A stretch of DNA of 30,995 nucleotides, taken from the NCBI GenBank assembly GCA_002404675.1, contig DHKE01000062.1:1-30995 (forward strand), in the 5' to 3' direction. This DNA comes from Porphyromonadaceae bacterium UBA4702 (GTDB lineage Bacteria; Bacteroidota; Bacteroidia; Bacteroidales; Muribaculaceae). Each line of letters starts with the position of its first letter. Positions within the stretch are counted from its first letter, which is position 1. The notes under the pieces are model-generated. The model was not told the origin of the DNA. It searched no databases and worked only from the letters and a program-made list of their open reading frames with translations. A program made the position numbers and the translations under genes. Positions 1-7,928 of the stretch are shown piece by piece.

Positions 1-19
1 CCAACTGAGCTATTTTCGC
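1..19 (-). tRNA. tRNA, 5' part only (possibly tRNA-Gly)
   Basis: Read on the minus strand, these 19 bases are GCGAAAATAGCTCAGTTGG: a seven-base acceptor 5' strand, T8-A9, the GCTC strand of the D stem and the AGTTGG loop with the invariant GG. This is a standard tRNA 5' end, and the rest lies outside the window. The anticodon is not visible. From memory the 5' end resembles Bacteroidetes tRNA-Gly(GCC), but the amino acid is a guess. A well-formed promoter lies 43 bases upstream (62-93). Confidence 0.75.
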
Positions 20-61
20 ATTCTGTCAATGTTCGCGAGGGGTCTCCCCCGTTTTGCGTTG

Positions 62-93
62 CAAAGTTACTGCCTTTTTCCGGACTGTGCAAA
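62..93 (-). promoter_or_regulatory. Bacteroidetes-type promoter for the left-edge tRNA
   Basis: On the minus strand TTTG (93-90) and TAACTTTG (69-62) are separated by 20 nt, a full match to the Bacteroidetes primary sigma factor consensus. The predicted start is near position 55, leaving a short leader before the tRNA. The segment 54-103 is almost identical to the promoter of tRNA-Cys at 15195-15244. Confidence 0.8.
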
Positions 94-169
94 TTTTTCA
101 GCCAAATTTTTTGCAGTATTTTCGCGCTATTTTGACAACGCTCTAATTGTCAGCACTGTATGAAGTGCA

Positions 170-1108
170 TTATTTTTTCCACACCCATGCCCCGGGGAAC
201 GCTCCCTTGATCTCCTCTGACTGAAGCAGCTCTACTACGGCCTTCTTGTCGGCACTGCGGGCGGCGGTCACACGGGTGTAGCGTGTGCCGCTGACGGTGC
301 GCAGCTCGTAGCCAGTGCCGCTGTGGCGCTGCACGAAGCGTGCTGCTTCGTCGGCATCGGTGAATGCCCCGACCACCAGATGGTACTGCTCTGTCTCTGG
401 ACCGGCTTTCGCGGCTTCTGTTGTTGCCGCCGCTTTTGTCCTTGCGGGCGCAGCCGCCGGCTTGGCCGGCTCTTTCTTGCTGTGGTCAACAGCCATGGGC
501 AGCACGGAGGCGCAGTCCTGGCGCGGCGCGTCAGTGACTGACGACGGGGTGATGAAGAGCAGTGCCATGGTGAATACTATTACGAACATTGCTGCCACAC
601 GGGCGAATGTCTTGTGGATGCGTATATAATAGTATTTGTCGGAGCGCAGCCGCACGGGTTGTTTGCCGCTCGCGGTCTCTTCTTCCGTTTTGGCGTTGTT
701 CAGGCTGATTGCCGCCAGACCGGAGTGCTCCGCAGTGATGCCGCTGTCAGCCGAGGGCGTGAAGATGATGTTGTCATCGTCGCCCAGCGAGAGGCTGCCC
801 AAGCTGCCGAGGCTCACCTGCCGCTCGCTGTGCAGCTGTGCGGTCAGTTCCGCCACCCACACATCGAGCTGTGCCAGCGCCTGCGGGTAGGGCATGCCCA
901 TGCGCTGCGCTATGGAGTTGGCTATCAGTCCGTCGTTGTTGGTTATCGACGCATTGAACATTACCTCTGTGCACGGCGGCAGTATCACGGCTGCCTGCCT
1001 GTTGAAACAGGCGGGGCGGCGGCTGGCGATGAATGCGCCCAGCGAGGGGACAATCACGCAGTCGTGCGACCGTAACAGGTACTCAATATGCAGCAGAAGC
1101 GGTGTCAA
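170..1108 (-). CDS. HU-CCDC81 and SPOR domain membrane protein
   Basis: A 312-residue protein with three parts. Residues 5-118 look like the bacterial HU-CCDC81 region, recognised by HIEYLLRSHDCVIVP followed by LGAFIA. A hydrophobic segment at about 170-188 looks like a single membrane span. After a linker rich in Ala, Lys and Pro (about 205-240), a SPOR domain fills 241-312. SPOR domains bind denuded peptidoglycan glycans at division sites in characterised bacteria, so a role in division or envelope organisation is likely but inferred. The start is TTG at 1108: the only in-frame alternative after the upstream stop is ATT, and the -7 element TAAATTTG at 1144-1137 leaves a leader of only about 25 nt. 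The gene reads in the same direction as the upstream TPR gene but has its own promoter. Confidence 0.85.
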   Translation of the reverse strand: MTPLLLHIEYLLRSHDCVIVPSLGAFIASRRPACFNRQAAVILPPCTEVMFNASITNNDGLIANSIAQRMGMPYPQALAQLDVWVAELTAQLHSERQVSLGSLGSLSLGDDDNIIFTPSADSGITAEHSGLAAISLNNAKTEEETASGKQPVRLRSDKYYYIRIHKTFARVAAMFVIVFTMALLFITPSSVTDAPRQDCASVLPMAVDHSKKEPAKPAAAPARTKAAATTEAAKAGPETEQYHLVVGAFTDADEAARFVQRHSGTGYELRTVSGTRYTRVTAARSADKKAVVELLQSEEIKGAFPGAWVWKK

Positions 1109-1136
1109 TGGGTTCTTGCGTCTTTTATAGGGACTG

Positions 1137-1168
1137 CAAATTTAGTCAATCTTGCTGACCTGTGCAAT
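1137..1168 (-). promoter_or_regulatory. Promoter of the HU-CCDC81/SPOR gene
   Basis: On the minus strand ATTG (1168-1165), 20 nt and TAAATTTG (1144-1137) match the Bacteroidetes promoter. It starts just past the stop codon of the TPR gene (1179), so the SPOR gene can be transcribed separately. It also supports a start codon close to 1108. Confidence 0.65.
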
Positions 1169-1178
1169 AGCACCCTGC

Positions 1179-2036
1179 TCATTTGCGCTTGCGCGGCGTG
1201 GGGAAGAGGGTGTTAAACAACTTTGTGTCAGCGCCATATTCGGCGGCAAGTTTTTTGTCCATTTCCGCCATGTCGTTTTCGTGCATCGCCGAGTGGATGT
1301 ATGCCCGCAGCAGCAGCAAGTCGCCGTTGCGCGGCGAGAGTTTCAGCCCCTCGCGTATGTCGTCGCTGGCGAGCTGGTAATCCTCTGTGGATATGAGGAA
1401 CAGGGCACGGTCGAAATAAGACTCGTCGCTCGGCGACGTTTCCACGAGACGGTCATATAATGTACGCGCGTAGTCTGTGTCGTTGTTGCCGGCAGCTATC
1501 TGCGCCATCATGCGCAGCGTGTCGGCATCTGGCTGCTCTATTTTGCGGAACTGCGCGAGAGCCTCTTCGCTGTTCCCCTGGGCAAGGCATGTCACGCCGT
1601 ACATCTTGCGTGCCCAGTCGTCGCCCGGGGCAGCCTCGAGTATCGCGGCGAGGTCGTCATGTGCTTCGCCATACTGTCCCAGCGACAGGTAGGCGCGTGC
1701 GCGGTTGGCTCGCAGGGTGGTCGATGCCGGGGCTATCGACAGCCCGAGCGTGAAGTTTGACACAGCCTCCTCCACGTCGCCGAGGTGCGTGTTGATGATG
1801 CCCAGGTTGGAGAGTAGGAGCGCGTTGTTGAAGTTCGAGGGGTCGCGGCGGAGGGCATCGACGGTGCACCGCTTGGCGTCAACCCACATCTCGCGGGCGA
1901 TGTACCAGTCTGCTGAATCCGCCATCTGAACATAGTCGCGGCGCAGGTTTGCCGGCAGTTCCTCCTGTTGAGCTGGGACATTGCCTTGTGACGGCATCGT
2001 GGCGAGCAATAATGCGTAAATGGCTGCTGTAATCAT
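1179..2036 (-). CDS. Exported TPR protein
   Basis: A 285-residue protein that begins with a short hydrophobic signal (ITAAIYALLLATMPS) and is otherwise built of tetratricopeptide-like helical pairs. The clearest units are at about 67-104 (ALLLSNLGIINTHLGDVEEA), 105-138 and 139-165, with weaker ones to about residue 260; the tail is basic (PRKRK). It is probably periplasmic or attached to the envelope and binds other proteins; no enzymatic motif is seen. The open frame extends upstream to 2135, but that would start upstream of the -7 element at 2065-2058 and would put 33 odd residues before the signal peptide, so ATG 2036 is preferred. It lies back to back with aspS. The partner is unknown. 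Confidence 0.8.
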   Translation of the reverse strand: MITAAIYALLLATMPSQGNVPAQQEELPANLRRDYVQMADSADWYIAREMWVDAKRCTVDALRRDPSNFNNALLLSNLGIINTHLGDVEEAVSNFTLGLSIAPASTTLRANRARAYLSLGQYGEAHDDLAAILEAAPGDDWARKMYGVTCLAQGNSEEALAQFRKIEQPDADTLRMMAQIAAGNNDTDYARTLYDRLVETSPSDESYFDRALFLISTEDYQLASDDIREGLKLSPRNGDLLLLRAYIHSAMHENDMAEMDKKLAAEYGADTKLFNTLFPTPRKRK

Positions 2037-2057
2037 CTGTGTAAACGGTTGGTGATG

Positions 2058-2065
2058 CAAAAGTA
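2058..2065 (-). promoter_or_regulatory. -7 promoter element of the TPR gene
   Basis: TACTTTTG on the minus strand fits TAnnTTTG and lies 22 nt upstream of the chosen ATG. No clear -33 TTTG at the usual distance was found, so only the -7 box is claimed. It supports the start at 2036. Confidence 0.5.
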
Positions 2066-2087
2066 GCAAAAAACGGCGTGACTGCAC

Positions 2088-2118
2088 TTGCACAATAACA
2101 TAAAAAGTTGTAACTTTG
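2088..2118 (+). promoter_or_regulatory. Promoter of aspS
   Basis: TTG (2088-2090), 20 nt and TAACTTTG (2111-2118) match the Bacteroidetes consensus. The predicted leader to the aspS ATG is about 90 nt. It is divergent from the TPR promoter at 2058-2065. Confidence 0.75.
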
Positions 2119-2214
2119 CGTGTTAAACAACGCACAGGACACGGGAGGCTTCGGCTCGTCCGCGCCCTGATGGTTCATAATTAGAGAACAAACACAGAAT
2201 CAACGATTTAGATT

Positions 2215-3975
2215 ATGTTCAGAGATAACACGTGCGGCGAATTGCGCCTCGCAGATGCCGGCAAGAAAGTGCGTCTGGCGGGCTGGGTGCAGCGTATCCG
2301 CAAGATGGGTGGCATGACTTTCATAGACCTGCGTGACCGCTACGGCATCACCCAGATAGTTTTCAATAACGAGATTGACCCGGAACTGTGCAGCCGCGCC
2401 AACGAGCTCGGGCGTGAATATGTGCTTCAGGTGACCGGCGCCGTGGCTGAACGCAGCAACAAGAATAGCAGCATACCCACAGGTGAGATTGAAATCATCG
2501 CTGACGGCTTCAACATACTCAACACGAGCGAGATACCGCCTTTCACCATCGAGGACGACACCGACGGCGGCGACGACTTGCGCATGAAATACCGTTATCT
2601 CGACCTGCGCCGCCCCGCCGTGCGCAAGAACCTCGAACTGCGCCACCGCATCGCTTTTGAGATACGCCGTTATCTCGACGCCAACGACTTCCTCGAGGTC
2701 GAGACCCCGGTGCTGGTGAAAAGCACCCCGGAGGGCGCACGCGACTTCGTGGTGCCATCGCGCATGAACCCCGGCGAGTTCTACGCCCTGCCGCAGAGCC
2801 CCCAGCTGTTCAAGCAGCTGCTCATGGTCAGCGGCTTCGACCGATATTTCCAGATTGCCAAATGTTTCCGCGACGAAGACCTCCGCGCAGACCGCCAGCC
2901 CGAATTTACGCAGATAGACTGCGAAATGAGCTTCGTGGAGCAGGAAGACGTAATACAGATGTTTGAGGGGCTGGTCAAGCATATATTCAAGTACGTCAAG
3001 GGGATAGACTTCACAGAGCCGTTCCCGCGCATGACCTGGGCCGATGCTATGCGCCTTTACGGCAGCGACAAGCCAGACATCCGCTTCGGAATGCCTTTTG
3101 TCGGAATCACCGACATGGTCAAAGGCAAGGGCTTCAAGGTGATGGACGACGCCGAGCTGACTGTCGGCATCTGCGCTCCCGGCTGTGCCGGATACACCCG
3201 CAAGCAGACAGACGCGCTCACCGACTTCGTGAAGCGTCCGCAGGTAGGCGCGAAAGGCCTCGTCTATGTCAAGTTCGAGGAGGACGGCAGCATCAAAAGC
3301 TCTGTCGGCAAGTTCTTCAGCGACGACGACCTCCGCGCATGGGGCGAGCGCATGGGCGCGAAGCCCGGCGATATGCTCCTGCTGATGAGCGGCCCGGCAG
3401 ACAAGACCCGCAAACAGCTCTGCGAACTGCGCCTCGAGATGGGCAACCGCCTCGGGCTGCGCGACAGAAACGTGTTCGCCCCCCTCTGGGTGGTTGACTT
3501 CCCCCTCTTCGAGTGGGACGACGAGACACAGCGTTACTACGCCATGCACCATCCGTTCACATCGCCCAATCCGGACGACATACCCATGCTGCACAGCGAC
3601 ACCGGCAAGGTCCGCGCAACGGCCTACGACATCATCGTCAACGGCACGGAGCTAGGCGGCGGCTCGATACGTATCCACGACGCGAAGTTGCAGGACACCA
3701 TGTTTGAGCTGCTCGGCTTCACGCCTGAACGTGCGCAGGAGCAATTCGGCTTCCTCATGAACGCATTCAAGTACGGAGCCCCCCCTCACGGAGGTCTTGC
3801 CCTCGGCTTCGACCGCTTCGTGTCGATACTCGCTGGACTCGACACCATACGAGATGTCATCGCATTCCCGAAGAACAACTCCGGCCGCGACGTGATGAAC
3901 GAGTCCCCCTCGCCCATCGACGACAGCCAGCTCGAGGAGCTGCGGCTGCGCATCGTTCCATTGGAGAACAAATGA
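2215..3975 (+). CDS. aspS: Aspartate--tRNA ligase
   Basis: A 586-residue class II aminoacyl-tRNA synthetase that charges tRNA-Asp with aspartate in the cytoplasm. An OB-fold anticodon-binding domain occupies about 1-105 ([20 protein letters not shown]). The catalytic core carries motif 2 ([18 protein letters not shown], 218-235) and motif 3 ([10 protein letters not shown], 527-536). The insert between them, about 290-430, corresponds to the GAD-like domain that marks bacterial-type AspRS. Length matches bacterial enzymes (about 590). It is the first gene of a plus-strand run, with a promoter at 2088-2118; the Nif3-like gene follows after 27 nt. Nothing appears damaged. Confidence 0.98.
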   Translation: MFRDNTCGELRLADAGKKVRLAGWVQRIRKMGGMTFIDLRDRYGITQIVFNNEIDPELCSRANELGREYVLQVTGAVAERSNKNSSIPTGEIEIIADGFNILNTSEIPPFTIEDDTDGGDDLRMKYRYLDLRRPAVRKNLELRHRIAFEIRRYLDANDFLEVETPVLVKSTPEGARDFVVPSRMNPGEFYALPQSPQLFKQLLMVSGFDRYFQIAKCFRDEDLRADRQPEFTQIDCEMSFVEQEDVIQMFEGLVKHIFKYVKGIDFTEPFPRMTWADAMRLYGSDKPDIRFGMPFVGITDMVKGKGFKVMDDAELTVGICAPGCAGYTRKQTDALTDFVKRPQVGAKGLVYVKFEEDGSIKSSVGKFFSDDDLRAWGERMGAKPGDMLLLMSGPADKTRKQLCELRLEMGNRLGLRDRNVFAPLWVVDFPLFEWDDETQRYYAMHHPFTSPNPDDIPMLHSDTGKVRATAYDIIVNGTELGGGSIRIHDAKLQDTMFELLGFTPERAQEQFGFLMNAFKYGAPPHGGLALGFDRFVSILAGLDTIRDVIAFPKNNSGRDVMNESPSPIDDSQLEELRLRIVPLENK

Positions 3976-4002
3976 CTTACACCAACCTCTCATCCGCGAA
4001 AC

Positions 4003-4788
4003 GTGAAACTAAACACCATAACATCAGCCATCGAGCAGTTTGCCCCCCTGTCGCTGCAACTCGACTTTGACAACAGCGGGTTGCAGATAGGGCATGGCGG
4101 CGACGACGTGACCGCAGTGCTTCTGTGTCTCGACGTTACGGAGGATGTGGTTCAGGAAGCACTGGACCGCAAGTGCGAACTCATCATCGCGCACCACCCT
4201 CTGCTGTTCCGTGGCCTGAAAAGCATCACCGGGCGCACGCCTGTGATGCGCATCGTCGAGGCTGCCCTGCGCGGCGGCGTGGCGATATACTCGGCACATA
4301 CCAACCTGGATTGCGCCTCTCGCGGCGTAAGCAGCGAAATGGCGCGTATGCTGCACCTCGAAAACTGCAAGGTGCTGTCTCCGTCACCTGATGGCAACGG
4401 CAATACCGGACTGGGGATAGTGGGCAACATTTCACCCACTCCAGCTATCGAGTTCCTGCGTCACCTGAAGGAGACATTCGAGGTCAAGGCTCTGCGCTAC
4501 TCCGCGCAGTCGCCGCAACTCGTCATTCGCCGGGTGGCCCTCTGCGGCGGCAGCGGCGCGGAGTTCATACCGCAGGCCAAGGCCGCCGGCGCTGACATCT
4601 ACGTCAGCGGCGACATCAAATACCACGACTTCACCACCCACGCCTCCGATATCTTGATAGCCGACATAGGCCATTACGAGAGTGAGGTGTGTGCACGCAA
4701 GCTGTTTGCACGTATACTCCGCGAACAGTTGCCCGACCTGGTGACGCATACGGCGGAGTCAGACCGCAACCCGATCGGAATCTTGTGA
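4003..4788 (+). CDS. Nif3-like dinuclear metal centre protein (YbgI/DUF34 family)
   Basis: A 261-residue member of the Nif3/YbgI family, which forms a hexameric toroid with a two-metal site. Metal-binding candidates are visible: H64-H65 in IIAHHPLLFRG, D103 in SAHTNLD, and H224/E228 in GHYESE. N-terminal DNSGLQIG is also typical. The length fits the short form without the central PII-like insert. The start is GTG at 4003: the only stop upstream in frame is the aspS TGA frame position at 3973-3975, and no ATG lies between. The biochemical role is not settled; family members have been linked to GTP cyclohydrolase I-like reactions or metal handling. It is likely cotranscribed with aspS and the zinc-ribbon gene. 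Confidence 0.93.
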   Translation: MKLNTITSAIEQFAPLSLQLDFDNSGLQIGHGGDDVTAVLLCLDVTEDVVQEALDRKCELIIAHHPLLFRGLKSITGRTPVMRIVEAALRGGVAIYSAHTNLDCASRGVSSEMARMLHLENCKVLSPSPDGNGNTGLGIVGNISPTPAIEFLRHLKETFEVKALRYSAQSPQLVIRRVALCGGSGAEFIPQAKAAGADIYVSGDIKYHDFTTHASDILIADIGHYESEVCARKLFARILREQLPDLVTHTAESDRNPIGIL

Positions 4789-4841
4789 GCCGTGACGCTC
4801 CCAATAATTGTAATTAATAACAGAAAGCATAACATCATCTT

Positions 4842-5669
4842 ATGGCAGACAACAAATCAGAGAAAGAACACAGTGTGGAGCAGCGGCTCAAAGCTCTCTA
4901 CCAGCTGCAGACGTACCTCTCGGAAATCGACAAGATACGCTTCCTGCGCGGCGAGCTCCCCTTTGAGGTCAAGGACCTCGAGGACGAAATAGCCCGCTTC
5001 CAGTCGCGCATTGCCAAGCATACCGAGGAAATCGAGGAACTCAAGCAGCTTACCGTGCAGAAGACCGGCGAAATTGCCGACCGCCGCAACAAGATTGCCA
5101 GATATGACCAGCAAATGGACAATGTCCGCAATAATCGCGAGTACACATTCCTCGAGAAAGAGAAGGAATATGAAAACCTCGAGATAGAACTCGCCGAGAA
5201 GAATATCCGCGAGGCGTTGGCAAAGCAGGAGGAGAAGAGAAACGAGATAGCCGAAGCTCAGGAGCAGATCACTGACCATGAGCATATTCTGGCTGAAAAG
5301 CGCGAGGAACTCGACAGCATCGTCAACGAAACCAAGCAGCAGGAGGAGGACATACGCGAAAAGGCCAAGGAACTCGAAGCCATAATCGACGACTATACCC
5401 TCAATGCCTTCAAGCGCATACGCAAGAATGCCCGCAACGGTCTGGGTATCGTCACTGTGCAGCGTGATGCCTGCGGCGGCTGCTTCAACAGAATTCCGCC
5501 CCAGCGCCAGCTCGAGATCAAGATGCACAAGAAAATAATCGTCTGCGAGTACTGCGGCCGCATCATGATCGATGGCGTGCTCGCTGGTGTGGAGAAACCC
5601 GAGGAGACTGCTTCCGCACCCGCAACCACCCGCCGCCGCTCGTCCAAGTCAACGGCGTCCAGCAACTGA
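4842..5669 (+). CDS. Coiled-coil and C4 zinc-ribbon protein
   Basis: A 275-residue protein. Residues about 10-185 are charged heptad-like helices rich in Glu and Lys, expected to form a long antiparallel coiled coil. Residues 206-245 form a zinc ribbon with C211, C214, C235 and C238 (CGGC and CEYC). The tail (255-275) is Ser/Thr/Arg-rich and probably disordered. This architecture matches the zf-RING_7 family found across bacteria next to Nif3-like genes, and that neighbour is present here, 53 nt upstream. Its function is unproven; proposed roles involve nucleic acids or the ribosome. A strong hairpin terminator at 5691-5729 ends the aspS run directly after it. Confidence 0.92.
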   Translation: MADNKSEKEHSVEQRLKALYQLQTYLSEIDKIRFLRGELPFEVKDLEDEIARFQSRIAKHTEEIEELKQLTVQKTGEIADRRNKIARYDQQMDNVRNNREYTFLEKEKEYENLEIELAEKNIREALAKQEEKRNEIAEAQEQITDHEHILAEKREELDSIVNETKQQEEDIREKAKELEAIIDDYTLNAFKRIRKNARNGLGIVTVQRDACGGCFNRIPPQRQLEIKMHKKIIVCEYCGRIMIDGVLAGVEKPEETASAPATTRRRSSKSTASSN

Positions 5670-5690
5670 CTTTATACACATTATTATATA

Positions 5691-5729
5691 AACAAGGGGG
5701 TGTGCCAAAATAGGCGCACCCCCTTTGTT
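5691..5729 (+). terminator. Hairpin terminator of the aspS run
   Basis: AACAAGGGGGTGTGCC (5691-5706) pairs with GGCGCACCCCCTTTGTT (5713-5729) with one bulged A and one G-U pair. This gives a roughly 16-bp stem and a loop of six. It lies 22 nt after the stop of the zinc-ribbon gene. The T-rich distal arm fits an intrinsic terminator. Confidence 0.85.
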
Positions 5730-5741
5730 ATGCGTAGCTAA

Positions 5742-5834
5742 GTAGGGACACGGCACGCCGTGTCCGAATGGTGACAAGCACAATCAATTGATATGTAATG
5801 ACTTGATTGCGGACACGGCACGCCGTGTCCCTAC
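5742..5834. repeat. Pair of REP-like palindromes in inverted orientation
   Basis: Two 24-bp units, 5742-5765 and 5811-5834, face each other. Each is an imperfect palindrome with arms GGACACGGC and GCCGTGTCC around a central AC. The left unit is preceded by GTAG and the right one followed by CTAC, so the pair forms a larger inverted repeat; the arms differ only at the two central bases. The 45-bp spacer holds a further inverted pair, CAATCAA (5781-5787) and TTGATTG (5803-5809). The location between two convergent genes and the structure resemble REP/BIME elements. No RAYT-type transposase is in the window. Confidence 0.8.
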
Positions 5835-5864
5835 CTTGCCGCCTCAATTATACGAGGTTTGTCG

Positions 5865-7322
5865 TCACTTGGCTTCGGTGACAATCACTTTCCCCTCGGG
5901 ACGCTCTATGCACAGGCGTGCTTGCTTGGCTGCTTCCACGGCTTGCGGAACTCCCTTGGCCTTGTCAAACCAGCGTATGGCTGCCTCAAAATTCTTGTTA
6001 AGTGCCTCATAGACACCGCGTGCATAGTTCGACGCGCCGCTGTTGCCGGCTTTGTCGAGGTATTTGCGGGCGGAGACCATGTCGCCACGGCTCATTGCTG
6101 CATTGGCGGCGTTCAGGTTTGCCACCTCATCGTCCGGGTACATGCGCACGGCTGTCTCAAACACCTCGTTGAACTCGTCTGAACCGGGCGTGAACGTCTC
6201 CGAAGCGAGGTAGAACTCATTCAGCCCCAGTTTCTGCGGCGCGGTGCGCACCAGCCCTACTATCTGCTGAACGTCAGTAAATTCACGCACCGTATAGTTG
6301 ACCGTGTAGTCAGAGTGGCGTAGCGTGGGATATACATTCTTCAGCAAGAACGGATATTCCTCGGGGAAATCGCGCTTGATGCGGGCATCCTTCTCGTCGG
6401 GTGTCAGCGTCGTGTCGTCGATTATGGCGAGGATGCCGTCGCGGCTTTCAAGATCGGAAGTCTCGACCCATTTGCGCAGCCCTGTCCAGTCCTCCGCTTC
6501 GTATGCCGATGTGAACTTGACGGAACGAGGCAGCGAATAGCTGTCGCGGACATAGCCCACCAGCGACTCCGTGCGTCCCTTGGCAAGTTTCTCGTTGTGG
6601 TCATACGGCCCTTCTGGTGATGCGTAGCCCTTGATGAATATGGACGTTATGGTGTAGTCGCGGTCATTGCGCACACGGTCTATGGTCTGCGATATTTTCG
6701 CCAGTTCCGAGGCATTGTTGCGGAACTCCGGGTCGATGTCCGACACGTTCACCGGAAAATCAACGTATGCGCTGCCGCTCTCCTTGCGGCTCTTGATACC
6801 CTCCGATTTCGGGCGAGTGTAGACATATTCAGCGTCGAAGAATGCCGGACGCATGTCTATCGTCGCAAGCGGCTGTTCTGCCGAGCCGCTGACGCTGCAG
6901 TTGGCGCAGCCGCCGTAGGTGTACGTCAGCCGCAGCTGCGACAGGTTCATCCACTGGCGGTAAGGCACGTTGCCGCTGTATGAGATGTATGAGGCATCCT
7001 TGCCGTTGTGGTATAGGTTCTCGCCGCGCACATACCCCTCGTCATTGCGCAGATGGTAGTACATGCGGTTGCGCCCGGCCACAGTCACCGGCGACATCTG
7101 CACACTCTGGTTGCCGTCCGTTATTTCGGGGACGACGATTACCTCCTCATTGGACTTCATTTTGATCTGCGAGGCATCGATGACAAACGAGATGCTCAGT
7201 CCGTTGCCCTCACGCTCCACGTTCAGCGAGCTGATGCTCACGTCGCCGGGTGTCACGGACACGACGGCTGAAGCCGTCGCCACAGCCGCTGCTGCAAATA
7301 TTGATGATATGGTTCGTTTCAT
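5865..7322 (-). CDS. DUF3868 protein with OmpA-like and TPR regions
   Basis: A 485-residue exported protein with an N-terminal signal peptide (residues about 1-24, SIFAAAAVATASAVVS). Residues about 25-175 match the DUF3868 region in pattern and include a CANC cysteine pair (139-142). Residues about 222-262 resemble an OmpA-like peptidoglycan-binding segment (GYASPEGPYDHNEKLAKGR). The C-terminal part (about 385-470) has TPR-like helices. Proteins of this type sit beside DUF3575 proteins at the head of FimA/Mfa-type fimbrial operons in Bacteroides and Porphyromonas relatives, and are thought to help anchor or assemble surface fibres. Here it is the second gene of a two-gene operon, 24 nt after the DUF3575 gene, and no fimbrillin follows. 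ATG 7322 is the natural start. Confidence 0.85.
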   Translation of the reverse strand: MKRTISSIFAAAAVATASAVVSVTPGDVSISSLNVEREGNGLSISFVIDASQIKMKSNEEVIVVPEITDGNQSVQMSPVTVAGRNRMYYHLRNDEGYVRGENLYHNGKDASYISYSGNVPYRQWMNLSQLRLTYTYGGCANCSVSGSAEQPLATIDMRPAFFDAEYVYTRPKSEGIKSRKESGSAYVDFPVNVSDIDPEFRNNASELAKISQTIDRVRNDRDYTITSIFIKGYASPEGPYDHNEKLAKGRTESLVGYVRDSYSLPRSVKFTSAYEAEDWTGLRKWVETSDLESRDGILAIIDDTTLTPDEKDARIKRDFPEEYPFLLKNVYPTLRHSDYTVNYTVREFTDVQQIVGLVRTAPQKLGLNEFYLASETFTPGSDEFNEVFETAVRMYPDDEVANLNAANAAMSRGDMVSARKYLDKAGNSGASNYARGVYEALNKNFEAAIRWFDKAKGVPQAVEAAKQARLCIERPEGKVIVTEAK

Positions 7323-7346
7323 TGGTTGTTCGTTTTAGGAAGGCAC

Positions 7347-7928
7347 TTAGAAAACATACTCCAGGTTGATCGCTGCCTTGGTAGGCCCGACATAGTTGTG
7401 CACTGCATCGTCGCGCAGCTTGATGCCCGTCTTGAGGTCATACTTGTCATAGCGCGTGTATATCCAGCCGATGCCGATTTCCGCTTCCAGATTCCAATGC
7501 TTGCCCAGCACCCACGAGTGGCCGTAGACAAATCCGGCACCCGCGCCGAAGCCCTTGACACGGCAGTCCGCCAGCTGCGTGAAGTCATTGTTCAGGAACC
7601 TCTTCAGCCCGCCGATGTTGGCGAAATTGTAGATGCCGCCCATCAGGTTGACTCCGATGAAATTCCCCTGGAACTTCTCGCAAAACCAGTAGCGGAACTC
7701 CGGAGTTACCTCCCAATGGTGCCACTCATGCTTGTTCACGTCCCAATAGTTGGTGTTGCCGCTGATGTCGAAAGTCCAGTCACGCGAGAGGGCAAACTCC
7801 AGCCCGAGCGACGGCGAAGCGAAGCCGTCATACAACAGGTTGGTTTTCACCGCCACGCTCTGGGCAGACACGCCGAGCGACGCGAAAAGCAGCCCCGCCG
7901 GCAGCAACCATGCTAATCCTTTTCTCAT
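7347..7928 (-). CDS. DUF3575 outer membrane protein
   Basis: A 193-residue protein with a signal peptide (KGLAWLLPAGLLFASLGVSA, then QS). The mature part alternates aromatic and polar residues, as in a small outer-membrane beta-barrel, and ends in an aromatic residue (NLEYVF). Strand-like features include VAVKTNLLYDGFASPSLGLE and WNLEAEIGIGWIYTRYD. It matches DUF3575, whose members are encoded with DUF3868 proteins in fimbrial loci. The frame is open to 7979, but that start would lie upstream of the -7 box TACATTTG (7976-7969), and the ATG at 7928 begins directly with a signal peptide. First gene of the pair; the exact role is unknown. Confidence 0.87.
   Translation of the reverse strand: MRKGLAWLLPAGLLFASLGVSAQSVAVKTNLLYDGFASPSLGLEFALSRDWTFDISGNTNYWDVNKHEWHHWEVTPEFRYWFCEKFQGNFIGVNLMGGIYNFANIGGLKRFLNNDFTQLADCRVKGFGAGAGFVYGHSWVLGKHWNLEAEIGIGWIYTRYDKYDLKTGIKLRDDAVHNYVGPTKAAINLEYVF

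Noticed and set aside
133..152. TGACAA/TTGTCA hairpin downstream of the SPOR gene
   Set aside because: Only a 6-bp stem and no T tract on the minus strand; not enough to call a terminator.
2119..2214. A possible riboswitch or T-box in the aspS leader
   Set aside because: The leader is about 90 nt with no recognisable T-box motif or strong stem, and T-boxes are not characteristic of Bacteroidetes.
2200..3594. A 464-codon open frame on the minus strand across aspS
   Set aside because: It is a GC-rich antisense shadow of a clearly functional aspartyl-tRNA synthetase gene. Its translation has no family signature, and its composition mirrors aspS codons.
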